DNA of 64,000 bases from Mobilicoccus pelagius NBRC 104925 (GTDB lineage Bacteria; Actinomycetota; Actinomycetes; Actinomycetales; Dermatophilaceae), in assembly GCF_000247995.1 (NCBI RefSeq), contig NZ_BAFE01000029.1, forward strand, positions 1-64,000, in the 5' to 3' direction. Every line of letters starts with the position of its first letter. The stretch's first letter is position 1. Positions 36,292-47,135 of this stretch are shown piece after piece. Under the pieces are notes generated by a model that had not been told where the DNA came from, searched no databases, and worked only from the letters and a program-made list of their open reading frames with translations. Both the position numbers and the translations under genes were made by a program.

Positions 36292-37055
36292 CGGTCCGCG
36301 CCCTCCTCGAGTTCGTGCTCCATCTCGACCGTGGCTTCGCTGAACGTCGTGGGACGGTTGAGCTGGTCGCGCGCGACGAGGATACGCGAGACGGAGAGTT
36401 CGCTCGGAGTCCCGTCGGGCAGGAGCGCGGGCGTGTCGACGGCGTTGTGCCGGGCGTACACACCGGGCGCCGGGAGGCCGGCGACGTTCTTGTTCTCGGC
36501 GATGCGGCGCTTGCTCCAGGCACGCTGGTCGGGCTTCGGCAGCAGCCGCTCACGGTGCGCGAGCACCATGGCCGCGATCGCGGCGACGACGAGGAGGACG
36601 CCGATCATCTGGAAGGCGGCCATGTAGGGGCCGAAGATGAGGTGGCCGAGGAGGACGACGTTGCCGCCCTCGTTGATCTCGGCGATCGAACGCCCGGGTC
36701 GGAACGCGACCCCACCGAGCGTGCTGCCGAGGAGGAGTATGAGCCCGAGGCCGACGAGCACCGACACGAAGCGGTGGCCCTTCATCGTCTCGAGGCGGGT
36801 CTCGGAGGCGTCGACGCCGACCATCATGATGACGAAGATGAAGAGCATCATCACGGCGCCGGAGTAGACGAAGATCTGCACGATGCCGAGGAAGTCGGCA
36901 CCCTGAGCGAGGTAGACGACGCCGAAGAGGATCATCGTCATCACCATCGAGAGCGCGGCGTAGACCGCCCGCCTGCTGAACGCGAGGCCGAGGGCCCCGA
37001 GCACCATGAGAGGTGCCGCGATCCAGAAGAGGACCGCCTCTCCCGTACCGGTCAT
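36288..37055 (-). CDS. nuoJ: NADH-quinone oxidoreductase subunit J
   Basis: A 255-residue membrane subunit with five helices in the first 175 residues, including '[24 protein letters not shown]' (part) with the pi-bulge helix that rearranges during turnover. A polar cytoplasmic tail of roughly 80 residues follows. It overlaps nuoI and nuoK by ATGA at both ends, as in a tightly coupled operon. Confidence 0.95.
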   Translation of the reverse strand: MTGTGEAVLFWIAAPLMVLGALGLAFSRRAVYAALSMVMTMILFGVVYLAQGADFLGIVQIFVYSGAVMMLFIFVIMMVGVDASETRLETMKGHRFVSVLVGLGLILLLGSTLGGVAFRPGRSIAEINEGGNVVLLGHLIFGPYMAAFQMIGVLLVVAAIAAMVLAHRERLLPKPDQRAWSKRRIAENKNVAGLPAPGVYARHNAVDTPALLPDGTPSELSVSRILVARDQLNRPTTFSEATVEMEHELEEGADR

Positions 37056-37852
37056 CGCCGGGTACCGCCTTCCGTCAGACCGCCCTCGTCACGGGGCTTG
37101 GTGCGAACGTCGGCCGGGTCGGCCCCGCCGATCGCCTCAGAGGTCGCATGGGTGGGCGCAGCGGCGCTGCGGTTCCGCGCGAACTCCTCCTGCTCAGGGG
37201 TGGCCTTGGCCACCTTGCCCTGGTAGTAGTCGCGCTCCTCCATGCCCTCCACCATCGGGTGGGGCGGGGAGACCATGCCCTCGGACAGCGGCGCGAGGAG
37301 CTGGTGCTTCTCGAAGATGAGGTCCTCGCGGCGGTGGTCGGCGAGCTCGTAGAAGTTCGTCATCGTGAGCGCACGCGTCGGGCAGGCCTCGATGCACAGA
37401 CCGCAGAAGATGCAGCGCAGGTAGTTGATCTGGTAGACGCGGCCGTACCGCTCCCCCGGGGAGAAACGGCCGGTGCCGCCCTGCTCGACCGGGGTGTCGT
37501 CGTTGTCCGCGCCCTCCACGAGGATCGCGTCCGCGGGGCACGCCCACGCGCAGAGTTCGCACCCGACGCACTTCTCGAGTCCGTCGGGGTGGCGGTTGAG
37601 CTGGTGGCGACCGTGGAACCGCGGCTGCGTGGGCCGCTTCTCCTCCGGGAACTCCTCGGTGGGCCGCTTGCGGAACTGGTTGGTGAAGGAGACACCGAAC
37701 CCGGCCACGGGAGCGAGGAGGTCGGAGAGAAATCCGCCCTTGTTCTCGGCGGCCGACTGCTCGGGTCCGTAGACCGACGGGGCGTCGGTCTGCTCGCGAC
37801 GGGCGACGTCGGAACGGTGGTTCTCGTCCGGGGTGGGGGTGGACTCAGCCAC
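37052..37852 (-). CDS. nuoI: NADH-quinone oxidoreductase subunit I, two [4Fe-4S] clusters
   Basis: A 266-residue subunit linking the peripheral arm to the quinone site. Two ferredoxin motifs: '[12 protein letters not shown]' (Cys95, 98, 101, 105) and '[12 protein letters not shown]' (Cys147, 150, 153, 157), which hold clusters N6a and N6b. The conserved N-terminal '[16 protein letters not shown]' precedes them. Residues 1-45 and the last 40 are polar extensions. I choose the GTG at 37852: AGGAGG lies six bases upstream and it overlaps the nuoH stop by eight bases. Longer in-frame extensions into nuoH are rejected. Confidence 0.95.
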   Translation of the reverse strand: MAESTPTPDENHRSDVARREQTDAPSVYGPEQSAAENKGGFLSDLLAPVAGFGVSFTNQFRKRPTEEFPEEKRPTQPRFHGRHQLNRHPDGLEKCVGCELCAWACPADAILVEGADNDDTPVEQGGTGRFSPGERYGRVYQINYLRCIFCGLCIEACPTRALTMTNFYELADHRREDLIFEKHQLLAPLSEGMVSPPHPMVEGMEERDYYQGKVAKATPEQEEFARNRSAAAPTHATSEAIGGADPADVRTKPRDEGGLTEGGTRR

Positions 37853-39206
37853 GGGGGCCCTCCTCGTGGGTGGTGGCGTCGGGGGTGGCGTCGGTGTGCG
37901 CCGCCTCGGTGGTGCGGACCGTGCCGGTGAGGGCGTGGTCACGTCGTGGCTCGGCCAGGCGCTGGCCGGGCATCGGCGGAACAGGGTATCCACCGGCGTA
38001 CGGGTCGATCTCGTCGGGCACGTCCACCGTCCGCCGCTTCGCGTTCTGGGCGTTGTCCCACTTCATCGCAGCGCCGAGGGCGACCGCGGCGACGACGAGG
38101 ACGACGATCATCGTCGAGAGGAGACGGTGCGGGCCGAAGAACCCGAGCCGGGCCGCGTGCATGAAGGCCACGGCGAGGGTCCAGACGAGCGTGGCGGGGA
38201 TGAGGAACTTCCATCCGAAGGCCATGAACTGGTCGTACCGGGTGCGGGGAAGGGTGCCGCGGAGCCAGACGAAGCCCCACATGAAGACCCACATCTTGAG
38301 CGTGAGCCAGAGGACGCCCCACCAGCCGTGGTCGAGGAAGCCAGGGATGGGCGAGTGCCAGCCGCCCAGGAACAGCGTGCTCGCGAGAGCCGAGACGGTG
38401 AACATGTTCACGTACTCGCCGAGGAAGAACATGCCGAACCACATGCCGGAGTATTCGGTGTGGTAACCGCCGACGATCTCGCCCTCACCCTCGGCGAGGT
38501 CGAACGGGAGGCGGTTGGTCTCGCCGACCATGCAGACGAGGTAGACGAGGAAGCTGAAGAACGCCGGGACGACGAACCAGAGCCCGCGCTGTGCCTCGAC
38601 GATCGTCGAGGTGGACATGGACCCGGCGAAGAGGAAGACGGAGACGAGGGAGAGACCCATCGCGATCTCGTAGGAGATCACCTGCGCGGTGGAACGGAGG
38701 CCACCGAGGAGCGGGTAGGTGGACCCGGAGGACCAGCCGGCGAGGACGAAGCCGTAGGCACCGACACCCGCGGCGGCGAGGACGATGAGGACGGCCACGG
38801 GGCTGTCGGTGATCTGCAGCGGCGTGACGTGCCCGAACATGCGGACCGACGGTCCGAGCGGGATCACGGAGAAGGAGATGAAGGCCGTGGATCCGGCGAT
38901 GATCGGCGCGAGGGTGTAGGTGAACCTGTCGGCGTTCGCCGGGCGGACGGCCTCCTTCCACATGAGCTTGAAGCCGTCGGCGAGGGTCTGGAGGATGCCC
39001 CAGGGGCCGAACCGGTTGGGGCCGGGCCGCTGCTGCATGAAGCCGACGAAGCGACGTTCGAACCAGATGACGACGACGACCTGCAGCAGCAGGTAGACGA
39101 ACACGAACAGCGCCTTGAGCGCCGACAGCCACAGCGGGGTGTCGGAGAAGTCGGCCACGGGCCCCGAGAGCGTGGGCATGCCGGAGAGCGCGAGGACGGG
39201 GGTCAT
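37845..39206 (-). CDS. nuoH: NADH-quinone oxidoreductase subunit H
   Basis: A 453-residue membrane subunit forming much of the quinone tunnel. Conserved parts: '[20 protein letters not shown]' near residue 50 and '[15 protein letters not shown]', then '[13 protein letters not shown]', '[21 protein letters not shown]' (first part) near 250 and '[16 protein letters not shown]'-type segment near 320 with the basic loop. About 70 polar residues after the last helix form a cytoplasmic tail typical of actinobacterial NuoH. Start coupled to the nuoG stop by ATGA. Confidence 0.96.
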   Translation of the reverse strand: MTPVLALSGMPTLSGPVADFSDTPLWLSALKALFVFVYLLLQVVVVIWFERRFVGFMQQRPGPNRFGPWGILQTLADGFKLMWKEAVRPANADRFTYTLAPIIAGSTAFISFSVIPLGPSVRMFGHVTPLQITDSPVAVLIVLAAAGVGAYGFVLAGWSSGSTYPLLGGLRSTAQVISYEIAMGLSLVSVFLFAGSMSTSTIVEAQRGLWFVVPAFFSFLVYLVCMVGETNRLPFDLAEGEGEIVGGYHTEYSGMWFGMFFLGEYVNMFTVSALASTLFLGGWHSPIPGFLDHGWWGVLWLTLKMWVFMWGFVWLRGTLPRTRYDQFMAFGWKFLIPATLVWTLAVAFMHAARLGFFGPHRLLSTMIVVLVVAAVALGAAMKWDNAQNAKRRTVDVPDEIDPYAGGYPVPPMPGQRLAEPRRDHALTGTVRTTEAAHTDATPDATTHEEGPRG

Positions 39207-41695
39207 GCGACACCACCCTTGGAGAGCGTGACGACGTCACCGGCGACGGCACCGAGACCGGCGCGCACCCGTGACCGGGGGGAGTTCGTGGGCAGCCACA
39301 CCACGTGGTCGACCATCGAGGTGACGGCGACGGGGAGGGTGATGGCGCCGCGGCGCGTGGAGACGGTGAGGGGGTCGCCGTCGGTGACGCCGATCTCGGC
39401 CGCAGTGGCGGGCGAGAGGCGGGCGACGGCCGGCTTGGCCGTCCCGGCGAGGAACGGCTCGCCGTCCTGCATGACGCCGGCGTCGAGGAGGTGGTGCCAC
39501 GTCGCGAGGACGGCCTCGCCGTCACGCAGCGTGGACAGGCCCTCGGCGGGGACGGACGGGGCCGTGGCCCGAGGGCCGTTCCACGTGCCCATCCCGTGCA
39601 TCTCGGCGCGGGTGGCGGCGACGTTGGCGGTACCGAGGTACACGCCCATCTCGCCGGCGACGAGGTCGAGGACGCGGTGGTCGCTCATCGCGTGGCTCTT
39701 GAGTGCCTGGCCGAACTCGCCGAGACGGCCCTCCCAGTTGACGAAGGCGCCGGAGCGCTCGTCGTGGGGCGAGACGGGGAGGACGACGTCGGCGTACTCG
39801 GTCATCTCACCGGCCCGCAGGTCGAGGGAGACGACGAACGCACGACGCAGGGCCTCGTGGACGAGGTCGGGGTCGGGCAGGTCGCCTGGCTCGACACCGC
39901 CGACGAGGAGGCCGGGAAGGCGACCGCTCGCGGCGTCGGCGACGATGCGACGCCCGTCGCGCCCCCGCGTGCCGGGGAGGGACGGGACGCCCCATGCGGC
40001 GGCGACCTCGGCGCGGGCGCCCTCGTCGGAGAGGGGACGGCCACCGGGGAGCAGCGACGGGAGCGCACCGGCCTCGAGCGCGCTGCGCTCACCGGCACGA
40101 CGCGGGATCCACGCGAGACGCGCACCGGTGCGCTCGGCGAGGGCCACGGCGGCGGAGAGGGCACCGGGCGTCGTGGCGAGACGCTCGCCGACGAGGATCA
40201 CGGCCTCGTCGGTGAGGGCCTCGGCGACGGCGGCGAGCTCGGAACGTCCCTCGGCGACGGCGGCGAGCAGACCCGCCTCGGTGCCGGGGGCCGCCTGGAC
40301 GAGCGTGCCCATGAGCTTGACGAGACCCGAGCTCGCGAAGGGCGCGATGGAGAAGACCCGCGTCTTGTTCTTGCGGGCCGCCTTGCGGAGGCGAAGGAAC
40401 ACCATCGGCACCTCCTCCTCGGGCTCGAGGCCGACGAGGAGGACGGCCGAGGCCTTCTCGAGGTCGGTGTAGGTGACCGCACCGCTGCCGGGCGCCGTGG
40501 CGACGACGTGGGAGGTGAGGAACGCCTCCTCCTCGTCGGTGTGGGGCCGGGCGCGGAAGTCGATGTCGTTCGTGCCGAGCGCGAGGCGGGCGAACTTGGC
40601 GTAGGCGTACGCGTCCTCGGCGGTGAGACGCCCACCGGTGAGGACACCCACTCCCCCGACCTCACGGGCACGGGCGAGGCCGCGCGCGGCAGCCTCGAGG
40701 GCCTCGGGCCAGGAGGCGACCCGGAGGACACCGTCGGTGCCGCGGACCTGCGGGGAGGCGTAGCGGTCGGGCTGCGTCTGGTAGGCGAACCCCCAGCGGC
40801 CCTTGTCGCAGTTCCACTCCTCGTTGACCGCAGGTGTGTTCGTCACCATGCGGCGCAAGACCGTGCCGCGGCGGTGGTCGGTGCGCTGGTGGCACCCGGC
40901 GGAGCAGTGCTCGCAGATGCCGGACGTCGAGACGAGGTCGAACGGACGGGACCGGAACCGGTACGTCGCGCTCGTGAGGGCACCGACCGGGCAGATCTGC
41001 ACGGTGTTGCCCGAGAAGTACGACTGGAACGGCTTGTCCTGGAAGATGCCGATCTGGCTGTTCGCGCCGCGCTCGGTGAGCGAGATGAACGGGTCGCCGG
41101 CGATCTGGTCGGAGAACCGGGTGCACCGCTGGCAGAGCACGCACCGCTCACGGTCGAGGAGTACCTGCGTGGAGACGTTGACCGGCTTGGGGTAGGTGCG
41201 CTTGACGTCGGTGAAGCGCGACTCGCCCTGGCCGTGGCTCAACGCCTGGTTCTGCAGGGGGCACTCACCGCCCTTGTCGCAGACGGGACAGTCGAGCGGG
41301 TGGTTGATGAGGAGGAACTCCATCACGCCGCGCTGCGCCTTCTCGGCGACGGGCGAGCTGAGCTGGGTCTCCACCTCCATGCCCGGGGTGACGGTCATCG
41401 TGCAGGAGGCCTGCGGCTTGGGCATCTTCGAGAGCTTGCCGTCACGTCCGGGCATCGCCACGTCGACGAGACACTGACGGCACGCGCCGGCGGGCTCGAG
41501 GAGCGGGTGGTCGCAGAAGCGCGGGATCTCGATGCCGAGCTGCTCGGCGGCACGGATGATGAGGGTGCCCTTGGGCACGCTCACCGGGATGCCGTCGATC
41601 TTGGCCTCGACCATCTCCACGGGCGGCGGCACCTGCGCGTTGCCACCCTGGGAGGTCGGGTTGGCACCCGACGCGGGGCTGGTCGGGACGGTCAT
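39203..41695 (-). CDS. nuoG: NADH-quinone oxidoreductase subunit G
   Basis: An 830-residue iron-sulfur subunit of the peripheral arm. N1b ligands are in '[20 protein letters not shown]' (Cys61, 72, 75) plus Cys98; N5 uses His132 and Cys136, 139, 145 ('[14 protein letters not shown]'); N4 ligands follow in '[11 protein letters not shown]' and 'CPVGAL'. The extra cluster N7 motif is also present: '[10 protein letters not shown]' and a later Cys in '[12 protein letters not shown]'. The rest is a molybdopterin-oxidoreductase-like domain without cofactor. About 30 residues of low-complexity sequence precede the ferredoxin domain. Overlaps nuoF and nuoH by ATGA. Confidence 0.95.
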   Translation of the reverse strand: MTVPTSPASGANPTSQGGNAQVPPPVEMVEAKIDGIPVSVPKGTLIIRAAEQLGIEIPRFCDHPLLEPAGACRQCLVDVAMPGRDGKLSKMPKPQASCTMTVTPGMEVETQLSSPVAEKAQRGVMEFLLINHPLDCPVCDKGGECPLQNQALSHGQGESRFTDVKRTYPKPVNVSTQVLLDRERCVLCQRCTRFSDQIAGDPFISLTERGANSQIGIFQDKPFQSYFSGNTVQICPVGALTSATYRFRSRPFDLVSTSGICEHCSAGCHQRTDHRRGTVLRRMVTNTPAVNEEWNCDKGRWGFAYQTQPDRYASPQVRGTDGVLRVASWPEALEAAARGLARAREVGGVGVLTGGRLTAEDAYAYAKFARLALGTNDIDFRARPHTDEEEAFLTSHVVATAPGSGAVTYTDLEKASAVLLVGLEPEEEVPMVFLRLRKAARKNKTRVFSIAPFASSGLVKLMGTLVQAAPGTEAGLLAAVAEGRSELAAVAEALTDEAVILVGERLATTPGALSAAVALAERTGARLAWIPRRAGERSALEAGALPSLLPGGRPLSDEGARAEVAAAWGVPSLPGTRGRDGRRIVADAASGRLPGLLVGGVEPGDLPDPDLVHEALRRAFVVSLDLRAGEMTEYADVVLPVSPHDERSGAFVNWEGRLGEFGQALKSHAMSDHRVLDLVAGEMGVYLGTANVAATRAEMHGMGTWNGPRATAPSVPAEGLSTLRDGEAVLATWHHLLDAGVMQDGEPFLAGTAKPAVARLSPATAAEIGVTDGDPLTVSTRRGAITLPVAVTSMVDHVVWLPTNSPRSRVRAGLGAVAGDVVTLSKGGVA

Positions 41696-43001
41696 GAGGT
41701 CACGCTCTCCTTCGCGAACAGCGTCGAGTCGGCCGGCGGGAACGACACGTCCACGGGGGTGGTCATCGCCTGCTCGAACTCCGCACGGAAATACTTGATG
41801 CCCGAGCTCACCGGGCTGGTGGCACCGTCGCCCAGCGCACAGAAGGACCGGCCGAGGATGTTGCTCGCGATGTCGTCGAGCTTCTCGATGTCGCCCTCAC
41901 GACCCTGGCCGCGCTCGAGACGCGTGAAGATCTCCCGCAGCCAGTACGTGCCCTCGCGGCAGGGCGTGCACTTGCCGCAGGACTCGTGGGCGTAGAAGTC
42001 GATCCACCGGGAGACCGCACGCACGACGGAGACCGTCTCGTCGAAGATCTGCAGGGCGCGGGTGCCGAGCATGGAGCCGTGGGCGGCGACCGACTCGAAG
42101 TCGAGCGGCACGTCGAGGTGTTCCTCGGTGAAGAGCGGGGTGGAGGAGCCACCGGGGTCCAGAACTTGAGGCGGTGCCCCTTGCGGATGCCGCCCGCCAT
42201 GTCGAGGAGCTCGCGGAGCGTGACGCCGAGGGGCGCCTCGTACTGACCGGGACGCTCGACGTGGCCGGAGAGGCTGAAGATGCCGAAGCCCTTGGACTTC
42301 TCCGTGCCCATCTCGCCGAACCACTCGGCGCCGTGCAGCATGATCGGCGGCACCGACGAGATGGACTCGACATTGTTGACGACGGTCGGGCGCGCGTAGA
42401 GACCGGCGACGGCCGGGAACGGTGGTTTGAGTCGCGGCTGGCCACGACGACCCTCGAGGGAGTCGAGCAGCGCCGTCTCCTCGCCGCAGATGTAGGCGCC
42501 CGCGCCGGCGTGGACCGTGATGTCGAGGTCGAAGCCGCTGCCGAGGATGTCCTTGCCGAGGTACCCGGCCTCGTACGCCTCGCGCACGGCCTCCAAGAGG
42601 CGGCGGTAGACGTGGACGACCTCACCACGGAGGTACACGAAGGCGTGGTGGCAACCGATCGCGTAGCTCGTGATGATCATGCCCTCGATGAGGAACTGCG
42701 GGCTCGCCATGAGGAGTGGGATGTCCTTGCACGTGCCCGGCTCCGATTCGTCGGCGTTGACGACGAGGTAGCGGGGGCCGCCGTCCGGCGGGGGCAGGAA
42801 ACCCCACTTCATGCCGGTGGGGAACCCGGCGCCACCGCGACCGCGGAGGCCGGAGTCCTTGGCCGTCTGTACGAGCTCCTCGGGGGAACGCGTGAGCGCC
42901 TTGCGCAGCGCCTGGTAGCCCTCGAACCGTTCGTAGGTCTCGAGGGTCCACGAGCGCTCCTCGCCCCATGGCTTGGTGAGGATCGGTGTCAGCTCGGTCA
43001 T
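41692..43001 (-). pseudogene. nuoF: NADH-quinone oxidoreductase subunit F, interrupted by a one-base frameshift
   Basis: NuoF binds NADH, FMN and cluster N3 and is the electron entry of complex I. The first part is normal: '[18 protein letters not shown]' near residue 51 and '[12 protein letters not shown]' near 83. After '...GHRLKFWTP' the frame is lost near 42152-42159, where the minus strand reads ACCCCGGTGG instead of an expected sequence one base longer. The next frame then continues exactly as family members do ('[19 protein letters not shown]'), through the N3 cysteines in '[12 protein letters not shown]', to the proper stop at 41692 (ATGA with nuoG). Restoring one base gives a normal 436-residue protein. 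Start ATG 43001 is preceded by AAGGGAG. Confidence 0.9.
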
Positions 43002-43032
43002 GAGCGCACTCCCTTCGGCGCCTGGCGGCGGC

Positions 43033-43869
43033 TCATCGGTCGATCTTCCCGTCGCCGGGCTTCTCGTTCGGGGCGTTGACGGGCGTGTCGACCGAGCTGT
43101 GTCGGCCGGGGGCCATCCCTGCGGCGGCAGGCACGTCGGACTCGGTGCGTTCCTGCTGCTCGCCGATGGGCGCGGCCCACCCACGCTCGTTCGCGAGGTC
43201 GAGACCACGCAGCGAGGCCGGGCCCGCGCCCGGTCCCTCGCCCACGTGTTCGTCGGGGAACCCGGCGAGGACGCGCGAGACCTCCTTGAACGTGTGAACC
43301 TTGTCGGGGCCACGCGTGGGGCGGACGTCCTCCCCCGCACGCAGCGCGTCGACGAGGGCGACCGCGGACTCGGGCGTCTGGTTGTCGAAGAACTCCCAGT
43401 TGGTCATGACGACGGGCGCGTAGTCACAGGCCGCGTTGCACTCGAGACGTTCGAGCGTGATGCGACCGTCGGACGTCGTCTCGTCGTGGCCGATGCCGAG
43501 GTGCTCGCTCACGGCCTGCCAGATGGCGTCGCCGCCCATGACGGCGCACAGCGTGTTCGTGCAGACGCCGACGGTGTAGTCCCCGTTGGGGAACCGCTTG
43601 TACTGCGTGTAGAACGTCGCGACACCGCTGACCTGGGCCGGCGGGACCTCGATGACCTCGGCGCAGAACTCGATGCCGCGCGGGGAGACGTAACCGTCGA
43701 CGCTCTGCACGAGGTGGAGCAGGGGCAGGAGGGCCGACCGCTTGTCGGGGTACCGCCCGACGACCTGCTCCGCGTCCGCGCGCAGCTGCTCGAGCTGCTC
43801 CGCGGTGTACGGCTGGGTGGGTCGTGCCGGCTCGGTGCCGTAGTTGGGGCGATTGCCGTGCCCGCTCAT
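43033..43869 (-). CDS. nuoE: NADH-quinone oxidoreductase subunit E
   Basis: A 278-residue thioredoxin-like [2Fe-2S] subunit holding cluster N1a. Ligands: Cys103 and Cys108 in '[14 protein letters not shown]', and Cys144 and Cys148 in '[12 protein letters not shown]'. The N-terminal helical part ('[17 protein letters not shown]') is standard. About 90 polar residues follow the domain, longer than the classical family of around 160-180 residues but common in actinobacteria. GGAGGAG lies before the ATG at 43869; longer in-frame extension is rejected. Gaps of 64 nt to nuoD and 31 nt to nuoF. Confidence 0.95.
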   Translation of the reverse strand: MSGHGNRPNYGTEPARPTQPYTAEQLEQLRADAEQVVGRYPDKRSALLPLLHLVQSVDGYVSPRGIEFCAEVIEVPPAQVSGVATFYTQYKRFPNGDYTVGVCTNTLCAVMGGDAIWQAVSEHLGIGHDETTSDGRITLERLECNAACDYAPVVMTNWEFFDNQTPESAVALVDALRAGEDVRPTRGPDKVHTFKEVSRVLAGFPDEHVGEGPGAGPASLRGLDLANERGWAAPIGEQQERTESDVPAAAGMAPGRHSSVDTPVNAPNEKPGDGKIDR

Positions 43870-43933
43870 CGGATCTCCTCCGCGTGTCCTGCGCCAATGG
43901 GGGACTCGGGGCCTCGCGGCCCGACGGGCACCG

Positions 43934-45340
43934 TCACCGGTCCACACCGCCCATCACGGGGTCGATCGACGCGACGGCGACGACGACGTCGGCGACGTTG
44001 CCGCCCTCGACGACGGCCGCGACCGACTGCAGGTTGTGGAACGACGGGTCCTTGAAGTGGACCCGGTACGGGCGGGTGCCGCCGTCGGAGACGACGTGGC
44101 AGGCCAGCTCGCCCTTGGCGGACTCGACGGCCTGGTACGCCTGCCCCGGCGGGACGCGGAAGCCCTCGGTGACGAGCTTGAAGTGGTGGATGAGCGCCTC
44201 CATCGAGGTGCCCATGATGTGACGGATGTGATCGAGGCTGTTGCCCATCCCGTCACCGCCGATGGCGAGCTGCGCGGGCCAGCCGATCTTGGGGTCGGGG
44301 TGCATGACCGGGCCGGAGCTGCTCGCGAGTCGATCGATGCACTGCTCGACGATGCGCAGCGACTGCCAGATCTCGTTGAAGCGGACCCGGAGTCGGCCGT
44401 ACGCGTCGGCGGTGTCCCACGTGCAGACGTCGAACTCGTACGTCTCGTACCCGCAGTACGGGTCGGACTTGCGCAGGTCGTGCGGGAAACCCGTCGACCG
44501 GAGCATCGGGCCGGTGATGCCGAGCGACATACAGCCGGTGAGGTCGAGGTGACCCACGTCGACGAGACGGCCCTTGGCGATGGGGTTCTCGAGGACGAGC
44601 GCCTCCATCTGCTTGACGCCCTTGCGGAACAGCGGGAGCTGCTCGTCGAGGAGGTCCTTCCACCCTGCGGGGAGGTCCTGCGCCACGCCGCCGGGACGGA
44701 TGTAGGCGTTGTTCATGCGCAGACCGGTGACGGCCTCGATGAACCGGAACAGACGCTCACGCTGCTGGGCGGCGGTGGTGTAGACCGTCGTCGCGCCGAG
44801 CTCCATGTTGCCCGTGCCGAGGCAGATGAGGTGGGAGCTCATGCGGGTGAGCTCCATCATGAGCACCCGGATGACCTGCGCACGCTCGGGGATCTCGTCG
44901 GTGATGCCGAGGAGCTTCTCGATACTCATGCAGTAGGCGGCCTCCTGGAACATCGGCGTCAGGTAGTCCATGCGGGTGCAGAACGTGACGCCCTGGGTCC
45001 AGGTGCGGTACTCCATGTTCTTCTCGATGCCGGTGTGCAGGTAACCGATGCCGGCGCGGCCCTCGGTCACGTGCTCGCCGTCGAGCTCGAGGATGAGGCG
45101 GAGAACGCCGTGCGTGGACGGGTGCTGCGGGCCCATGTTGACGACGATGCGCTCGTCGCTGTGCTCGATGGCCTCCGCGGCGATGGCCTCGAAATCACCA
45201 CCGGTCGTCGTGAACGAGCGGAGTGCCTCGTCCTGCGGCAGGGAGCCCTCGGTGGCCGAGGTGCCGGTGGACGTCGCGCCCGCGGCCGAGGCCCCGGAGC
45301 GACCGGCGCCGCCGGAGAGGTGGTCGGTGTCAGCAGTCAT
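43934..45340 (-). CDS. nuoD: NADH-quinone oxidoreductase subunit D
   Basis: A 468-residue 49-kDa-type subunit that forms the quinone-binding cavity with NuoB. The marker '[20 protein letters not shown]' (first part) lies near residue 69 and carries the conserved His; '[12 protein letters not shown]' and '[17 protein letters not shown]' (part) follow, with the Tyr/Asp quinone contact regions. About 55 Gly/Ala/Ser/Thr-rich residues at the N-terminus are a low-complexity extension. The start shares one base with the nuoC stop (TGATG). Confidence 0.95.
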   Translation of the reverse strand: MTADTDHLSGGAGRSGASAAGATSTGTSATEGSLPQDEALRSFTTTGGDFEAIAAEAIEHSDERIVVNMGPQHPSTHGVLRLILELDGEHVTEGRAGIGYLHTGIEKNMEYRTWTQGVTFCTRMDYLTPMFQEAAYCMSIEKLLGITDEIPERAQVIRVLMMELTRMSSHLICLGTGNMELGATTVYTTAAQQRERLFRFIEAVTGLRMNNAYIRPGGVAQDLPAGWKDLLDEQLPLFRKGVKQMEALVLENPIAKGRLVDVGHLDLTGCMSLGITGPMLRSTGFPHDLRKSDPYCGYETYEFDVCTWDTADAYGRLRVRFNEIWQSLRIVEQCIDRLASSSGPVMHPDPKIGWPAQLAIGGDGMGNSLDHIRHIMGTSMEALIHHFKLVTEGFRVPPGQAYQAVESAKGELACHVVSDGGTRPYRVHFKDPSFHNLQSVAAVVEGGNVADVVVAVASIDPVMGGVDR

Positions 45341-46083
45341 CAGTTGTAGGCCCTCCGCTGGTCCGGCGGCGGCACGGTGGCGCCCTTGTACTCCACCGGG
45401 ATACCGCCGAGGGGGTAATCCTTGCGCTGGGGGTGTCCCGGCCAGTCGTCGGGCATGAGGATGCGCGTGAGCGCAGGGTGCCCGTCGAAGATGATGCCGA
45501 AGAAGTCCCAGGTCTCCCGCTCGTGCCAGTTGGCGGCGGGGTAGCACTCGACGACCGACGGGATGTGCGGGTCGGCCTCGGAGCAGCTCACCTCGAGGCG
45601 GAGGCGGCGGCTGCCGTGCGTGATCGAGAGCAGGTGGTAGACGGCGTGCAGCTCCTCCCCCTCCATGTGGGGGTAGTGGATGCCGGAGACGCCGGAGAAC
45701 ATCTCGAACCGCAGGTTGGGCTCGTCACGGAGCGCCCAGCACACGTCCAGGATGTGCTCACGCGCGACGTGCAGAGTCATCTCGCCACGATCGATGACGA
45801 CGCTCGTGACGGCCTGGTCCATCGTCACGCCACCGCGGCGGGCGAGGGACGCTTCGAGTTCGTCGGCGATCTCGTCGAAGTAGCCGCCGTAGGGGCGCAC
45901 GGAGGCGCCGGGGAACAGCGTGCGGGTGACGAGGCCGCCATAACCGGTGGTGTCCTGGCCGCGGGTCGCGCCGAACATCCCCTGCCGTTCGTTGACGACG
46001 ACGGGGTCGGGGTGGGTGCCGGGCGCGGCGGGAAGCCCTTCGCCGCCCCTGCCCTGGCTCGGGTCGGAGGTCGTGTCGCTCAC
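45340..46083 (-). CDS. nuoC: NADH-quinone oxidoreductase subunit C
   Basis: A 247-residue 30-kDa-type subunit of the peripheral arm. The signature '[19 protein letters not shown]' lies near residue 195, followed by '[21 protein letters not shown]' (first part), which are diagnostic. The first 70 residues are a less conserved extension. It overlaps nuoB by ATGA and nuoD by one base. Confidence 0.95.
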   Translation of the reverse strand: MSDTTSDPSQGRGGEGLPAAPGTHPDPVVVNERQGMFGATRGQDTTGYGGLVTRTLFPGASVRPYGGYFDEIADELEASLARRGGVTMDQAVTSVVIDRGEMTLHVAREHILDVCWALRDEPNLRFEMFSGVSGIHYPHMEGEELHAVYHLLSITHGSRRLRLEVSCSEADPHIPSVVECYPAANWHERETWDFFGIIFDGHPALTRILMPDDWPGHPQRKDYPLGGIPVEYKGATVPPPDQRRAYN

Positions 46084-46652
46084 GCCAACAGCCCCTTCAT
46101 CTCGATGAGCGGAGTCTCGGACATCGCGGCACGCTCGACCTCACGGGCCACGGCCGCGCGGTCGGTGATGTGGGGAGACTTCTGGATCTGCTCGTGCAGC
46201 TTGAGGAACGCGTTGATGAGCATCTGCGGGCGCGGTGGACAGCCCGGCAGGTACACGTCGACGGGGACGATGTGGTCGACGCCCTGGACGATCGCGTAGT
46301 TGTTGAACATGCCACCAGAGCTCGCGCAGACACCCATGGAGACGACCCACTTGGGCTCGGGCATCTGGTCGTAGACCTGGCGGACGACGGGGGCCATCTT
46401 CTGGCTCACGCGGCCGGCGACGATCATGAGGTCGGCCTGGCGCGGCGTGGCGCAGAACCGCTCCATGCCGAAGCGTGCGATGTCGTTGTCCGGGGAGACC
46501 GTGACCATCATCTCGATGGCGCAGCAGGCGAGACCGAACGTGGCGGGCCACACCGAGGTCTTGAGGAGGAATCCCGCGAGCTCGTTGATCTTGGCCGTCA
46601 TCACGCCCGAGGGCAGCGCCTCGGGGTTGAAGGCGTATTCGGAGTTCGTCAT
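46080..46652 (-). CDS. nuoB: NADH-quinone oxidoreductase subunit B
   Basis: A 190-residue subunit carrying cluster N2, the last electron donor to quinone. The four ligands are all visible: the tandem Cys43-Cys44 in '[11 protein letters not shown]', Cys109 in '[14 protein letters not shown]' and Cys138 in '[10 protein letters not shown]'. The ATG at 46652 is one base after the nuoA stop. Confidence 0.96.
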   Translation of the reverse strand: MTNSEYAFNPEALPSGVMTAKINELAGFLLKTSVWPATFGLACCAIEMMVTVSPDNDIARFGMERFCATPRQADLMIVAGRVSQKMAPVVRQVYDQMPEPKWVVSMGVCASSGGMFNNYAIVQGVDHIVPVDVYLPGCPPRPQMLINAFLKLHEQIQKSPHITDRAAVAREVERAAMSETPLIEMKGLLA

Positions 46653-46653
46653 G

Positions 46654-47022
46654 TCAGTCCCAATCCAATCCGCCGCGACGCCACACGTAGGCGTCGGCGA
46701 TGAAGAACGCGTTGACCAGGAAGAGCGTCATCGCGAGAAGGCCGTAGAGACCCAGCTGGTCGAACATGACCGCGAAGGGGAGCAGGAAGAGGGCCTCGAT
46801 GTCGAAGATGATGAAGAGCATCGCCGTGTTGGCGTACTTGATGGGGAAGCGCCCACCCTGCTCGGCGCGCGGCGAGGGCTGGATGCCGCACTCGTAGGCC
46901 ATGCTCTTGGCCGCGTTGTAGCGTTTGGGGCCGAGGAAGAGCCCGAGGCCCAGCACGGAGAGGAGGGCGAAGCCGATTCCGCAGGCGAAGAAGATGAGGA
47001 TCGGCAAGTAGGGGCTGGCCAT
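46654..47022 (-). CDS. nuoA: NADH-quinone oxidoreductase subunit A
   Basis: A 122-residue, three-helix subunit and first gene of the nuo operon. The conserved loop '[21 protein letters not shown]' (first part) near residue 43 and '[16 protein letters not shown]' with the buried acidic residues near 70 are diagnostic. AAGGGGAG lies nine bases before the ATG. A candidate promoter is found 90 bases upstream in the gap to the menJ-like gene. Confidence 0.96.
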   Translation of the reverse strand: MASPYLPILIFFACGIGFALLSVLGLGLFLGPKRYNAAKSMAYECGIQPSPRAEQGGRFPIKYANTAMLFIIFDIEALFLLPFAVMFDQLGLYGLLAMTLFLVNAFFIADAYVWRRGGLDWD

Positions 47023-47112
47023 GTCGACGAGCTCCCCTTTCGGTAGATGGTGCGGCGTTCCTGCTCGGTCTCCCGACGCGTCCCGGGCACACGGACCGGT
47101 GACGTCTCGGAC

Positions 47113-47118
47113 AGTCTA
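47113..47118 (-). promoter_or_regulatory. Candidate -10 element of the nuoA-N operon
   Basis: TAGACT on the minus strand in the 113-base gap between the menJ-like gene and nuoA, placed 90 bases before the nuoA ATG. No convincing -35 is seen. Read-through from menG-menJ is also possible. Confidence 0.4.
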
Positions 47119-47135
47119 GTGAATCTCTCGGGTTC

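Noticed and set aside
42140-42170. Programmed ribosomal frameshift in nuoF
   Set aside because: A CCG-to-CCC slip would give the right protein, but there is no classical slippery heptamer, no evident stimulatory structure, and NuoF is not known to use frameshifting; a sequence error or mutation is simpler.
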